A stretch of 64,000 bases of DNA from Streptomyces sp. DG1A-41 (GTDB lineage Bacteria; Actinomycetota; Actinomycetes; Streptomycetales; Streptomycetaceae). Within the stretch, counting starts at the first letter, position 1. Each line of letters begins with the position of its first letter. The notes beneath the pieces are model-generated. The model had not been told where the DNA came from. It made no database searches and worked only from the letters and a program-made list of their open reading frames with translations. The position numbers and the translations under genes were made by a program. The stretch covers positions 7,897,001 to 7,961,000 of the forward strand of contig NZ_CP146350.1 in the NCBI RefSeq assembly GCF_037055355.1. Reading direction: 5' to 3'. Of the stretch, positions 48,833 through 58,387 are shown one piece after another.

Positions 48833-50908
48833 TCAGACACGGGCCGCGGTCAGGGACTCGCGGGCGGCGGCGACGACGTTCTCGGGGGTGAAGCCGTACT
48901 CGGCGAACAGGGTCTTCGCGTCGGCGGAGGCGCCGAAGTGCTCCAGGGAGACGATGCGTCCCGCGTCCCCCACGAACCGGTGCCAGGTCAGGCCGATACC
49001 GGCCTCGACCGCCACCCGGGCCTTCACGGACGGCGGCAGGACGCGCTCGCGGTACTCGCGCGGCTGCTCCTCGAACCACTCCACGGACGGCATGGACACG
49101 ACCCGGGTGGGCACGCCCGCCGCCTGGAGGTGCTCACGCGCCTCGACGGCGACGTGCACCTCGGAACCCGTGGCGATGAGGATCACCTGCGGCTCGCCGC
49201 CTTCCGCCTCGGTCCTCACGTAACCGCCGCGTGCCGTGTCCGGGTTCGGCTCGTACGTGGGCACACCCTGGCGGGTGAGCGCGAGACCGTGCGGGGCCGG
49301 TTCGGTGGTGTGCCGCCTGAGGATCTCGGCCCAGGCGAGCGCGGTCTCGTTGGCATCGGCCGGGCGTACGACGTTCAGCCCCGGGATGGCGCGCAGCGCG
49401 GCCAGGTGCTCGACCGGCTGGTGGGTCGGGCCGTCCTCGCCCAGGCCGATGGAGTCGTGCGTCCACACGTACGTCACCGGCAGCTGCATCAGGGCCGACA
49501 TCCGCACGGCGTTGCGCATGTAGTCGGAGAAGACCAGGAAGGTGCCGCCGTAGATCCGGGTGTTGCCGTGCAGGGCGATGCCGTTCATCTCCGCGGCCAT
49601 GGAGAACTCGCGGATGCCGAAGTGGATCGTGCGGCCGTAGGGGTCGGCCTCCGGCAGCGGGTTGCCCTTCGGCAGGAAGGACGACGTCTTGTCGATGGTG
49701 GTGTTGTTGGAGCCGGCCAGGTCGGCCGAGCCGCCCCACAACTCGGGGACGACGGTGCCGAGGGACTGGAGCACCTTGCCGGACGCGGCCCGGGTGGCGA
49801 CCGCCTTGCCCGGCTCGAACACCGGCAGGGCGTCCTCCCAGCCCGTGGGCAGCTCGCCCTTGCCGACCCGGTCGAACGTGGCGGCCCGCTCCGGGTTCTC
49901 GCCGCGCCAGGCGGCGATCCGCTTGTCCCAGGCGGCGTGCGCCTCGGCGCCCCGGTCCAGGGCCTTGCGGGTGTGCGCCAGCACCTCGTCGGCGACCTCG
50001 AAGGTCTGCTCCGGGTCGAAACCGAGGAGGCGCTTGGTGGCGGCGACTTCGTCCTCGCCGAGCGCCGAGCCGTGGGAGGCCTCGGTGTTCCGCGCGTTCG
50101 GGGCGGGCCAGGCGATGATGGTGCGCATCGCGATGATCGAGGGGCGCCCGGCCTCGGCCTGGGCCTCCTTCAGCGCCGCGTACAGCGCGTGCACGTCGAC
50201 GTCCCCGTCCTCCCGCGGCTCGATCCGCTGCACGTGCCAGCCGTAGGCCTCGTACCGCTTCAGCACGTCCTCGGAGAACGCGGTCGCGGTGTCGCCCTCG
50301 ATGGAGATGTGGTTGTCGTCGTAGAGGAAGACCAGGTTGCCGAGCTTCTGGTGGCCGGCCAGCGAGGATGCCTCGGCGGAGACGCCCTCCTGGAGGTCGC
50401 CGTCGGAGACGATGGCCCAGATGGTGTGGTCGAAGGGGGACTCGCCCTCGGGCGCGTCCGGGTCGAACAGGCCGCGCTCGTAGCGGGCGGCCATCGCCAT
50501 GCCGACCGCGTTCGCGACGCCCTGGCCGAGCGGGCCGGTGGTGGTCTCCACGCCCGCGGTGTGGCCGTACTCGGGGTGCCCGGGTGTCTTCGAGCCGTGC
50601 GTGCGGAACGCCTTCAGGTCGTCCAGCTCCAGCTCGTAGCCCGCGAGGTACAGCTGCGTGTAGAGGGTCAGCGAGGTGTGACCGGGGGACAGGACGAAGC
50701 GGTCACGGCCGGTCCACTCCGGATCGGCCGGGTCGTGCCGCATCACCTTCTGAAAGATCGTGTAGGCGGCCGGCGCCAGGCTCATCGCGGTGCCGGGATG
50801 GCCGTTTCCGACCCGCTGGACGGCATCGGCCGCCAGCAGGCGGGCGGTGTCGACGGCACGCCGGTCGAGTCCGGTCCATTCGAAACTGTCCGCTGTCTGC
50901 GTGCTCAT
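48833..50908 (-). CDS. tkt: Transketolase
   Basis: The product is 691 residues. ATG 50908 is chosen because GAGGA precedes it; an in-frame TTG six bases upstream is less likely. The thiamine diphosphate motif is [20 protein letters not shown]...YDDN, and the pyrimidine-domain Glu lies in [19 protein letters not shown]. It is the first gene of the leftward operon tkt-tal-zwf-opcA-pgi-gnd-phosphatase. Its promoter region carries a palindrome at 50960-50974. Confidence 0.95.
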   Translation of the reverse strand: MSTQTADSFEWTGLDRRAVDTARLLAADAVQRVGNGHPGTAMSLAPAAYTIFQKVMRHDPADPEWTGRDRFVLSPGHTSLTLYTQLYLAGYELELDDLKAFRTHGSKTPGHPEYGHTAGVETTTGPLGQGVANAVGMAMAARYERGLFDPDAPEGESPFDHTIWAIVSDGDLQEGVSAEASSLAGHQKLGNLVFLYDDNHISIEGDTATAFSEDVLKRYEAYGWHVQRIEPREDGDVDVHALYAALKEAQAEAGRPSIIAMRTIIAWPAPNARNTEASHGSALGEDEVAATKRLLGFDPEQTFEVADEVLAHTRKALDRGAEAHAAWDKRIAAWRGENPERAATFDRVGKGELPTGWEDALPVFEPGKAVATRAASGKVLQSLGTVVPELWGGSADLAGSNNTTIDKTSSFLPKGNPLPEADPYGRTIHFGIREFSMAAEMNGIALHGNTRIYGGTFLVFSDYMRNAVRMSALMQLPVTYVWTHDSIGLGEDGPTHQPVEHLAALRAIPGLNVVRPADANETALAWAEILRRHTTEPAPHGLALTRQGVPTYEPNPDTARGGYVRTEAEGGEPQVILIATGSEVHVAVEAREHLQAAGVPTRVVSMPSVEWFEEQPREYRERVLPPSVKARVAVEAGIGLTWHRFVGDAGRIVSLEHFGASADAKTLFAEYGFTPENVVAAARESLTAARV

Positions 50909-50959
50909 CTTCAAAAATCCTCGATGGGAGCGAGTGGCTGCTCTGACGTGTTCAAAGCT

Positions 50960-50974
50960 AAAAGTCCGACTTTT
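50960..50974. promoter_or_regulatory. Palindrome between tkt and the AraC regulator
   Basis: AAAAGTC and GACTTTT flank a single C. The site lies 52 bases before the tkt start, in an AT-rich patch of this GC-rich region, and is a candidate operator or part of the promoter. Confidence 0.4.
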
Positions 50975-51063
50975 TCGACGGAAGGTCGCCGTGTGCCAGC
51001 CTGTGGTGAAAGTGGGACACCCGGAGGCGGCGCGGCCCGCGAGCGGGGCGGTACGAGGCGGAC

Positions 51064-51960
51064 ATGGCGGATATGGCGGACAGAAGCATCCAGGGCGGCG
51101 ACGGGATCAGAACGTTCCCCTTCCCGGTCGAGCTGAGTGTCGGCGGCGTCGGCATGCAGGTCGGCCCTATGGGCACCGGCCGCACCTGGCACGCCGACGC
51201 GCCCCTGGAGCGCGTGCACCGCATCGACTTCCACGTCGTGCTGCTGTTCGGCGAGGGCCCGGTCCGGCACATGGTCGACTTCACCGAGTACGAGGCCACG
51301 GCCGGGGATTTGCTGTGGATCCGCCCGGGGCAGGTCCACCGCTTCTCCCGCACGAGCGAGTACCGCGGAACGGTGCTGACCATGCAGCCCGGCTTCCTGC
51401 CCCGCGCGACCGTGGAGGCCACCGGCCTGTACCGCTACGACCTGCCGCCGCTGCTGCGCCCCGATCCGGCCCAACTCGCCGGTCTACGCGACTCGCTCGG
51501 CCAGCTACGACGCGAGTACGAGGACACCGACACGCTGCCGCTGAGTCTGCACACCGCCGTCCTGCGCCACTCGCTGACGGCGTTCCTGCTGCGGCTCGCC
51601 CATCTCGCCGCCAGTTCGGCCGAGTCGGTACGACAGACGTCCGACTCCACCTTCACCCTCTTCCGGAACGCCGTGGAGAAGGACTTCGCCACCAACCACA
51701 GCGTCAGCGCCTACGCCGACGCGCTCGGCTACTCCCGCCGCACCCTGGTCCGCGCGGTCCGCGCCGCGACCGGCGACACCCCCAAGGCCTTCATCGACAA
51801 GCGCGTGGTCCTGGAGGCCAAACGGCTCCTCGCCCACACCGACCTGCCGATCGGCCGGGTCGGCGCGGCGGTCGGCTTCCCCGACGCCGCGAACTTCTCC
51901 AAGTTCTTCCACCAGCACACGGACGTGACGCCGGCGGCGTTCCGGGCGGAACTGCGCTGA
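51064..51960 (+). CDS. AraC-family transcriptional regulator
   Basis: The product is 298 residues (ATG 51064; ATG 51073 possible). The N-terminal cupin-like sensor half (DFHVVLLFGEGPVRHMVDF, GDLLWIRPGQVHRF) is followed by two helix-turn-helix motifs: VSAYADALGYSRRTLVRAVRAATGDTPKAFIDKRV and IGRVGAAVGFPDAANFSKFFHQHTDVTPAAFR. It is divergent from tkt and might regulate that operon. It is isolated from other genes by a terminator. Confidence 0.87.
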   Translation: MADMADRSIQGGDGIRTFPFPVELSVGGVGMQVGPMGTGRTWHADAPLERVHRIDFHVVLLFGEGPVRHMVDFTEYEATAGDLLWIRPGQVHRFSRTSEYRGTVLTMQPGFLPRATVEATGLYRYDLPPLLRPDPAQLAGLRDSLGQLRREYEDTDTLPLSLHTAVLRHSLTAFLLRLAHLAASSAESVRQTSDSTFTLFRNAVEKDFATNHSVSAYADALGYSRRTLVRAVRAATGDTPKAFIDKRVVLEAKRLLAHTDLPIGRVGAAVGFPDAANFSKFFHQHTDVTPAAFRAELR

Positions 51961-51984
51961 GGCCAGGCAAGCCGGGCAGCGAAA

Positions 51985-52012
51985 AGGGGCCCCACGCGCG
52001 CGTGGAGCCCCC
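51985..52012. terminator. Bidirectional terminator between AraC and glucanase genes
   Basis: The hairpin AAGGGGC...CCACGCGCGCGTGG...AGCCCCCTT lies between the convergent genes, with A residues on its left and a T pair on its right. It would work in both directions. Confidence 0.7.
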
Positions 52013-52025
52013 TTGCCCGGGATCG

Positions 52026-53420
52026 TCAGCGCCCGAACGTGAACCAGTTGACGTTCACGAAGTCCGCCGGCTGTCCGCTGGTGAAGCTCAGATACACGTC
52101 GTGCGTGCCCGTCACGGAGCCGATGTTCGCCGGGATCGTCCGCCACGACTGCCAGCCGCCGGTGTTGCCCACCGCGAAGCTCCCGATCGGCGCGTTGCTC
52201 CGGCTGTCCAGCCGCACCTCGACCAGTCCGCTGACGCCGCCCGCCGCACCGCTCGCGACCCGGGCGCTGAACTGGCGGGCCGCCGTGGAGCCGAAGTTGA
52301 CGCCCTTGAAGTGCAGCCAGTCGCCGTTCGCCAGTGAGCCGACGTTCTGGCCGCCGCCGGAGTCGGACGTCGTCTCGGTGCTCACACCGGACTGGTCGTC
52401 GTAGGACTCGGCCTGGATGGTGGAGTAGGCGTCGCGGTTCCCGGTCGGGGGAGGCGTGGTGCCGCCGCCGGACGACAGTACCTGGACGTAGTCGACGACC
52501 ATCGGGTGGCCGGGCTGGGTCCCGGCGTCCGGGCCGCCGCCGAACGCGTCGGGGAAGCCGCCGCCCATCGCGACGTTCAGGATGATGAAGAAGCCGTGGT
52601 CGGTGGCGTTGCGCCAGGTCGTCGCGTCGACCTGGTTGGCGCGCACCGTGTGGAAGTTGACGCCGTCGAGGTAGAAGCGGATCTCCTCGACGCTCGTCGA
52701 GCGGTCCCACTCCATCCGGTAGGTGTGGAAGCCGGACTGGCAGGTGGTGCCCTGGCAGGTGGTCGAACTGCCGATGCCGCTCGTCTCGTTGCACGGGCCG
52801 CCCGGCGAGGTGCCGCAGTGCATCGTCGCGAACACCGTGTTCTGGCCCTGGGTGTTCTCCATGATGTCCAGCTCGCCGACGCTCGGCCAGTTCCAGTAGT
52901 TGCCGCGGTAGGGGGCGCCCAGCATCCAGAACGCCGGCCAGTAGCCCTTGGCCGCGGCCCCGGTGACGTTCGGCACCTGGATGCGCGCTTCCACGCGGAG
53001 TGTGCCGCCGGCCGGGGGCTGGAAGTCGGTGCGGTTGGTCTCGATGCGGCCGGAGGTCCAGTTGCCCGCGGCGTCGCGCCGGGGGGTGATGCGGAGGTTG
53101 CCGTTGCCGTCGAGGGAGACGTTGTCCGTACTGCTCGTCATCGTCTCGACCTCGCCGGTGCCCCAGTTGGCGGGGCCGCCCGGGTAGCCCTTGCCGGTCG
53201 CGTACTGCCAGTTGGACGTGTTGACGCCGCTGCCGGCCGGGCCGTTGAAGTCGTCCAGGAAGACCTGGGTCCAGCCCGACGGGGGCGGCGGCGCGGAGGC
53301 GCTCGCCGAGGGAGTCGCGGCGGTGGCGGCGACCGCGGCGAGGCCGAGTGCGCTGACGACGGCGACGAACGCCCGCCGCAAGGGTCGCCGTGCGCGGGGT
53401 CTGCCGGAGGTGTCACTCAT
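52026..53420 (-). CDS. Secreted GH16 beta-glucanase with C-terminal CBM6-like domain
   Basis: The product is 464 residues. A Tat/Sec-type signal peptide with twin arginines (ARRPLRRAFVAVVSALGLAAVAATAA) precedes the GH16 catalytic domain (about 48-315). The active site GELDIMEN has Glu183, Asp185 and Glu188. A GGGTTPPPTG linker leads to a carbohydrate-binding module of CBM6 type (IQAESYDDQSG...WLHFKGVNFG). It should hydrolyse beta-1,3- or mixed-linkage glucans outside the cell. A LacI-type operator lies upstream. Confidence 0.92.
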   Translation of the reverse strand: MSDTSGRPRARRPLRRAFVAVVSALGLAAVAATAATPSASASAPPPPSGWTQVFLDDFNGPAGSGVNTSNWQYATGKGYPGGPANWGTGEVETMTSSTDNVSLDGNGNLRITPRRDAAGNWTSGRIETNRTDFQPPAGGTLRVEARIQVPNVTGAAAKGYWPAFWMLGAPYRGNYWNWPSVGELDIMENTQGQNTVFATMHCGTSPGGPCNETSGIGSSTTCQGTTCQSGFHTYRMEWDRSTSVEEIRFYLDGVNFHTVRANQVDATTWRNATDHGFFIILNVAMGGGFPDAFGGGPDAGTQPGHPMVVDYVQVLSSGGGTTPPPTGNRDAYSTIQAESYDDQSGVSTETTSDSGGGQNVGSLANGDWLHFKGVNFGSTAARQFSARVASGAAGGVSGLVEVRLDSRSNAPIGSFAVGNTGGWQSWRTIPANIGSVTGTHDVYLSFTSGQPADFVNVNWFTFGR

Positions 53421-53476
53421 GGGGGATGCCTCTCGGGTACGGGTACGGGTGCGGATACGGATCGGGTGCAGGAGGC

Positions 53477-53490
53477 TGAGAGCGCTCTCA
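53477..53490. promoter_or_regulatory. LacI-type operator of the glucanase gene
   Basis: TGAGAGCGCTCTCA is a perfect 14-base palindrome, differing at two symmetric positions from the CebR box TGGGAGCGCTCCCA. It lies 57 bases before the glucanase start. No LacI gene is in the window, so the regulator acts from elsewhere. Confidence 0.75.
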
Positions 53491-53673
53491 AAGTGCCGTC
53501 AATGTGCTCCACGCCACCCGGGTCGTCAAGAGGTAAAGCCGGGAAAAGTGCGGCGCGGCCGATCAATGCAGGTCCTGAACGGGCCCTGGCGACCGGGGTG
53601 TTACGGGCATCCGGGAGGTGCGGGCATGACGGAGGGGCGGGCCGTTGTCAGACCCTCCTGCGATGCTCACGGC

Positions 53674-54129
53674 ATGGACGTCACCTTGCAGCTGACCATC
53701 GACTGCGCCGACCCGGCGAAGCTCGTGACCTTCTGGACCGAGGCCCTCGGTTACGTGCCCGAACCGGCCCCCGGTGGGCACCCCACCTGGCGGGTGTACT
53801 GGGAGGACATGGGGGTGCCCGCGGAGGAACTGACCGAGGGAGTGGGGGAGACCCCCGAGTCGATCGTCGATCCGGAGGGGCGAGGACCTCGCATCTGGTT
53901 CCAGCGGGTACCGGAGGGCAAGACCGTCAAGAACCGGGTGCATCTCGATCTCAAGGTCGGCGGCGGCAGGGGCGTACCCCTGCCGGAGCGCACCCGGAGA
54001 ATCACGGCGAAGGTGGACCGGCTGACCGCGGCCGGCGCGACCGTGCTGCGGATCATGGACGAGCCGGACATGGACTACTACGGCGTCGTGCTGCGGGACC
54101 CGGAGGACAACGAGTTCTGCGTGGCCTGA
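53674..54129 (+). CDS. VOC-superfamily protein
   Basis: The product is 151 residues (ATG 53674), beginning VTLQLTIDCADPAKLVTFWTEALGY and ending MDYYGVVLRDPEDNEFCVA, the usual VOC/glyoxalase-like pattern found in many actinobacterial proteins. It is monocistronic between the glucanase promoter and the convergent IclR gene. No ribosome site is obvious. Function is unknown. Confidence 0.82.
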   Translation: MDVTLQLTIDCADPAKLVTFWTEALGYVPEPAPGGHPTWRVYWEDMGVPAEELTEGVGETPESIVDPEGRGPRIWFQRVPEGKTVKNRVHLDLKVGGGRGVPLPERTRRITAKVDRLTAAGATVLRIMDEPDMDYYGVVLRDPEDNEFCVA

Positions 54130-54186
54130 GTGTCACGGACCGCTTCGCGCGGAAAGCCTGACCGGGTAACCGCTGAGCCCGCCCCT

Positions 54187-54978
54187 TCAGGCCCGCTCCG
54201 GCTGCCACCCCAGGGCCCGTGAGATCCCGCGTGCCGCCACCCGTACCGCCGGGACCAGTACCGGCACCTGGGCGTCCGCCTGAGGCACCACGATGGACAC
54301 GGCGGCGGCCACCGAGCCGTCCGCCGTGCGCACCGGCGCGGCCACCGACAGGGCGTCCTCAGTGACCTGACGGTCGCTCACCGCGACGCCGGTCCGGCGT
54401 ACTTCGGCGAGTTCCCGCCGCAGCCGCGCCGGGTCGGTGATCGTGTACGGCGTGAAGGACGCGAGCTCGCCCGCGCAGTACTCCTCCTGGAACTCCGGCT
54501 CCCCGTGGGCCAGCAGGGCGAGCCCGACCCCGGTGGCGTGCAGCGGCCAGCGCGCGCCGACGCGGATGTGCACCCCGACCGCCGAGCGCCCCGACAGCCA
54601 CTCGATGTAGACGACGTCCGAGCCGTCCCGCACCGCCAGTTGCACGTTCTCGTGCGTCGCCTCGTACAGGTCCTCCAGGTACGGCAGCGCGATCTGCCGC
54701 AGGGCGAGGCCGCGCGGCGCCAGTGCGGCGATCTCCCACAGCCGGAGCCCGACGTGGTAGACGCCGGACTCGTCCCGTTCCAGGGCACCCCACTCGGTGA
54801 GCGCGCCCACGAGCCGGTGCGCGGTGGTCAGGCTCAGCCCGGCCCGCCGGCTGATGTCCGTCAGGCACAGGGCCGGGTGCTCGTGGTCGAAGGCCGCGAG
54901 GACGGACAGCAGCCGGTCGGTCGCGGTGGGGGCGCCCCCCGTGCGAGCAGGGCCGAGGGCTCGGGGCAGAGCGGTCAT
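54187..54978 (-). CDS. IclR-family regulator
   Basis: The product is 263 residues. The N-terminal winged helix is LCLTDISRRAGLSLTTAHRLVGALTEWGALE; the effector domain includes RWPLHATGVGLALLA and VSDRQVTEDALSVAAPV. IclR proteins often govern aromatic-acid pathways. It is the third gene of the operon transporter-hydrolase-IclR, with an ATGA overlap to the hydrolase, an arrangement consistent with autoregulation. Confidence 0.88.
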   Translation of the reverse strand: MTALPRALGPARTGGAPTATDRLLSVLAAFDHEHPALCLTDISRRAGLSLTTAHRLVGALTEWGALERDESGVYHVGLRLWEIAALAPRGLALRQIALPYLEDLYEATHENVQLAVRDGSDVVYIEWLSGRSAVGVHIRVGARWPLHATGVGLALLAHGEPEFQEEYCAGELASFTPYTITDPARLRRELAEVRRTGVAVSDRQVTEDALSVAAPVRTADGSVAAAVSIVVPQADAQVPVLVPAVRVAARGISRALGWQPERA

Positions 54979-56342
54979 GGCCGGGCGTCTCCCGGGTGGG
55001 CGAGGTCGTAGGGGCGGGGGTAGGCGGCGGGCCGGTACGGGACGTAGCGGGGGGCGGCCGTCGGATCCTCCGCCGCGGCACGGGTGTTGAGGGCGCCGGG
55101 TGAGGTGTCCCAGCGGCCCGTGTCCAGGCGGTGTTCCAGGGTGTGCAGGGCGGCGAGCGTCTCGCCGGTGGTGAACGTGCAGTGGCCGGGGGCGTCGACG
55201 TAGGCCTGACGCAACAGCGGCCCGGAGCCGGCCGCGGTGGCCGCCCGACGATATGCGCTCTCCGCCTGCACCGGTATCAGCGCGTCACCGGTCGTGTGGA
55301 TGTTCAGCTGGGGGTCGGCGAGCCGGCCGGAGAGCACGCTGGTGTTCCGCATCCACCGCACGGCCGGCGGATCGGCGGAGATCCGGGGTGCCCGGCCCAG
55401 GGCCGAGAGGTCGGTGCGCAAGGACAGTCCCGCCTCCTTGTAGAGCTCCGTCACCTCTTTGTACAGCGGTGACCGGGCGAGCATCACCCCGTAGTCGACG
55501 CCCGTGTTCCACGACGGGTTGCCGCCCGCCCGGCTCTCGGCCTCCTGCCGCCAGCTGAACGCGGGCATCTGGAGGAGGCCCCGCACGGCGGTGTACTGGT
55601 TGACCTGCCGCGTCTGCCAGTCCGTGGGGCCGGGCTGGGTCTGCGAGGCGTCGTTGTAGCCGGGGATGTTGTGCAGGGCGGCGGCGAGGGCGATCCGGGC
55701 CCGGCCCTCGGGGGTCCGCTGCGCGGCGTCGACCTTCGTGGTGAGCGCCTTCCCGGCGGCGACGGCCTCCGTTTGGCCGGCGAAGCCCGCGAGCCGGATC
55801 CCGGAGTCCGGCGCGAGGAGCGTGCGCAGTGCGAACACCGGGTCCAGGGTGCTGTTCCAGTTGGCGACGCCGCCCTGCACCAGCCCGCACATCGACAGCG
55901 AACCGTCGAACCGGCCGGCGTGCCGCTCGGCGAGCATCGTGGTGACGAAGCCGCCGTACGAGGTGCCCCAGGCGAGCGTCCGCCGGGCCGCCCCGAACTT
56001 CTCCGTGAAGAGATCCAGCGTGGCGAGCTGGTCGGGCACCGCCTCGGTGACGGCCCAGCCGTTCGTCGCGTACGAGGAGCCGATCAGGGCGTAGCCCTCG
56101 GCCAGCAGCTTCTCCCGGGCGTCCGCACCCGGGGTGTTCTGCGCCGGGTTGGGGGCTCCGGCCGGGGTGTAGCCGTGGCTGTACAGCAGCACCGTGCCGT
56201 TCCAGGACGCGGGTACGTCCATCACGTACCCGGCGCCGGAGGGGAGCCGGCCCTCCAGATGGGTGTCCGTGGCGGCCGCCTGCGCAGGCAGGGCGGTCGC
56301 CAGGGACAGGCAGGCGGTCAGCAAGGCGAGGCGGATCCTCAA
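54975..56342 (-). CDS. Secreted alpha/beta hydrolase
   Basis: The product is 455 residues starting at TTG 56342, which overlaps the transporter stop (TTGA) and follows GGAAGGGA. The signal peptide (RIRLALLTACLSLATALPAQAA) is clear. The nucleophile elbow is AWGTSYGGFVTT, Asp lies in TTGDALIPV, and the His in DAPGHCTF, so a Ser-Asp-His triad is likely. Extracellular ester cleavage feeding the adjacent transporter is a plausible role; the substrate is unknown. Confidence 0.82.
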   Translation of the reverse strand: MRIRLALLTACLSLATALPAQAAATDTHLEGRLPSGAGYVMDVPASWNGTVLLYSHGYTPAGAPNPAQNTPGADAREKLLAEGYALIGSSYATNGWAVTEAVPDQLATLDLFTEKFGAARRTLAWGTSYGGFVTTMLAERHAGRFDGSLSMCGLVQGGVANWNSTLDPVFALRTLLAPDSGIRLAGFAGQTEAVAAGKALTTKVDAAQRTPEGRARIALAAALHNIPGYNDASQTQPGPTDWQTRQVNQYTAVRGLLQMPAFSWRQEAESRAGGNPSWNTGVDYGVMLARSPLYKEVTELYKEAGLSLRTDLSALGRAPRISADPPAVRWMRNTSVLSGRLADPQLNIHTTGDALIPVQAESAYRRAATAAGSGPLLRQAYVDAPGHCTFTTGETLAALHTLEHRLDTGRWDTSPGALNTRAAAEDPTAAPRYVPYRPAAYPRPYDLAHPGDARP

Positions 56343-57684
56343 CGCGGGGTCCCTTCCAGGGCGGGGGCGGCGGCGGGGGAGTCCAGGGCGTCGGTGTGCG
56401 TCTCGCGCAGTCGCCACACGGTGACGGCGGTGATGGCCGCGCCCGCGCACAGCAGCAGCGAGACGGGCGTGCTCCCGCCCCCGTACGAGGCGAGGAGGCT
56501 GCCGGCGATCAGCGGGGAGAACCCGGCGCCGACCAGGGTGGCCGCCTGGTAGCCGAGGGAGGCGCCGGTGTAGCGGACGCGGGTGCCGAACATCTCGGTG
56601 AGCAGGGCGCCGAGCGGCCCGTACATCGTGGACTGGGCGACGCCGTGACCGAGGGCGAGGGCGAGGATCAGCAGTCCGGGCGAGCCCGAGTCCACCAGCG
56701 CCAGGACGGGGAAGGCGAGCGCGGCCGAGGCGACCGCTCCGGCGAGCACGACGGGCCGGCGGCCGACCCGGTCCGACAGCGCGGACGCGGCGGGCAGGAC
56801 GGCGAGGGCCACGCAGGAGGCGATCGTCACCGCGGTCAGCACCTGCGGGCGGGTGTACCCCTGGTCGACGGCGTAGGAGATCATGAAGCTCGTCAGCAGC
56901 GACTGCGTGGTGAACGCGCCGATGCCGACGCAGGCGGCCAGCAGCACGGGCTTCGGGCGGCGCAGCACCTCCACGATCGGCGGCTTGTCCATCGGTTCCC
57001 GCTTGACCTGGGCGAACAGCGGGCTCTCGGCGACCTTGAGGCGCACGAACAGCCCGACGGCCAGCAGCACGATGCTCAGCAGGAACGGCACCCGCCAGCC
57101 CCAGGAGCGGAACTCGTCGTCGGGCAGACCGGCGACGAGCGTGACCACACCGGCCGACAGCACGGAACCGAGCGGGGCGCCGAGCTGGGTGAAGCTGGAC
57201 CACAGGCCGCGCCGGGAACCCTGCGCGTGTTCGGCGTGCTCGACGACCATCAGCATCGCACCGCCCCACTCGCCGCCGATCGCGATGCCCTGCACCACGC
57301 GCAGGGCGACCAGCAGGACCGGGGCCCAGACACCGATCGCGTCGTACGTCGGCAGCAGGCCGATGAGGAAGCTGCCGCAGCCCATCAGGACCATGGTCAG
57401 CAGCATCATCGACTTGCGGCCGATCCGGTCGCCGAAGTGGCCGAAGACGATGCCGCCGAGCGGGCGGGCGAGATAGCCCGCGGCGAAGGTGCCGAACGCC
57501 GCGATGGTGCCGACCGCCGGGTCGGCCCGGGGAAGAACAGCTCGCCGAAGACGAGCGCGGCGACCGTGCCGTAGACGAGGAAGTCGTAGAACTCGACGGC
57601 CGTACCGAGCAGGCCGGAGACGGCCACGCGGCGCAACTGCCGGGAATCGGGGGCTGGTTGAGCGGCAGAGGGGGATGGCTGCAC
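56339..57684 (-). CDS. MFS transporter, metabolite:H+ symporter family, one apparent frameshift
   Basis: The N-terminal part (AVEFYDFLVYGTVAALVFGELFFP) and the rest (GTFAAGYLARPLGGIVFGHFGDRIGRKSMMLL...) are in different frames. One base added to the C/G runs at 57526-57532 joins them through ADPAVGTIAAF and gives 448 residues with 12 helices and MHS motifs (GWRVPFLLS). It heads the operon with the secreted hydrolase and IclR regulator. I infer import of the product released by the hydrolase. Confidence 0.82.
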
Positions 57685-57764
57685 GGGAGCTCCCTGGGGG
57701 ACGGGTCTCGGTTAGCCGGTGAAGTTATGCATCCAGCGTGCAGCCGTCAATCATTTGCACAACA

Positions 57765-58295
57765 TCAGTTCAGGCCGTCCTCGGCGATCCGCAGCAGCAG
57801 CGTGTGCAGTGCCTCCCGCTCGGCGGGGTCCAGCGGGCCCAGGAGTTCGTTCGTCACCCGCTGGCCGGCCTCGTCGGTGTCGCGCAGGAACGCGCGGCCG
57901 CTCTCGGTCAGCGCGACGATCCGGCTGCGGCGGTCGTCGGGGGAGGGGCGGCGCTCGGCGAAGCCCTGTTTCTCCAGGTCGTCGACCAGGCCGACGATCG
58001 CGCTCGGGTCGTAGCCGAGCCGGGTGCTCAGCTCGCGCTGGAGGGCGCCGTCGGAGGTGGCGAGGAAGCGCAGGACCGCGTAATGGCGCAGGCGCAGGCC
58101 CGACTCCTGGAGGCAGGCGTTGAAGAGCTGTCCCGAGCGCAGGCCCAGGCGGTACAGGAGGTAGCCCGTGTCGGCGTGCAGAGCGCGCATCCACGGCTCG
58201 TGCGCGTCGATGGGGGCCGGGTTCGTGGCGTGCTGGCGGCTGATGGCGGGCTCCCTGGTCGTGCGTGTGTGCCGGTCCGGTCCAGTGTCGCGCAC
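57765..58295 (-). CDS. MarR-family regulator
   Basis: The product is about 176 residues, with an uncertain start: GTG 58295 is used, an in-frame TTG at 58328 lies inside the operator, and a good AGGGAG site precedes an ATC codon rather than a start. The winged helix is LQRELSTRLGYDPSAIVGLVDDLEKQGFAERRPSPDDRRSRIVALTESG, typical of MarR. It is divergent from the dehydrogenase/CoA-ligase operon and probably represses it. Confidence 0.85.
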   Translation of the reverse strand: MRDTGPDRHTRTTREPAISRQHATNPAPIDAHEPWMRALHADTGYLLYRLGLRSGQLFNACLQESGLRLRHYAVLRFLATSDGALQRELSTRLGYDPSAIVGLVDDLEKQGFAERRPSPDDRRSRIVALTESGRAFLRDTDEAGQRVTNELLGPLDPAEREALHTLLLRIAEDGLN

Positions 58296-58315
58296 CCGGC
58301 GGACGGCAACAACTA

Positions 58316-58325
58316 TTGACGTCAA
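58316..58325. promoter_or_regulatory. MarR-type palindrome overlapping a -35 element
   Basis: TTGACGTCAA is a perfect palindrome within an AT-rich region full of CAA/TTG motifs. TTGACG would be the -35 and TAGCTT (58339-58344) the -10, 17 bases apart, of a rightward promoter, so a bound regulator would block it. Confidence 0.55.
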
Positions 58326-58387
58326 CAATTATTGCTCTTAGCTTCGATCTCGTAGCCGTCCGCATCACCGTGGGAAGGGACCCCCTC

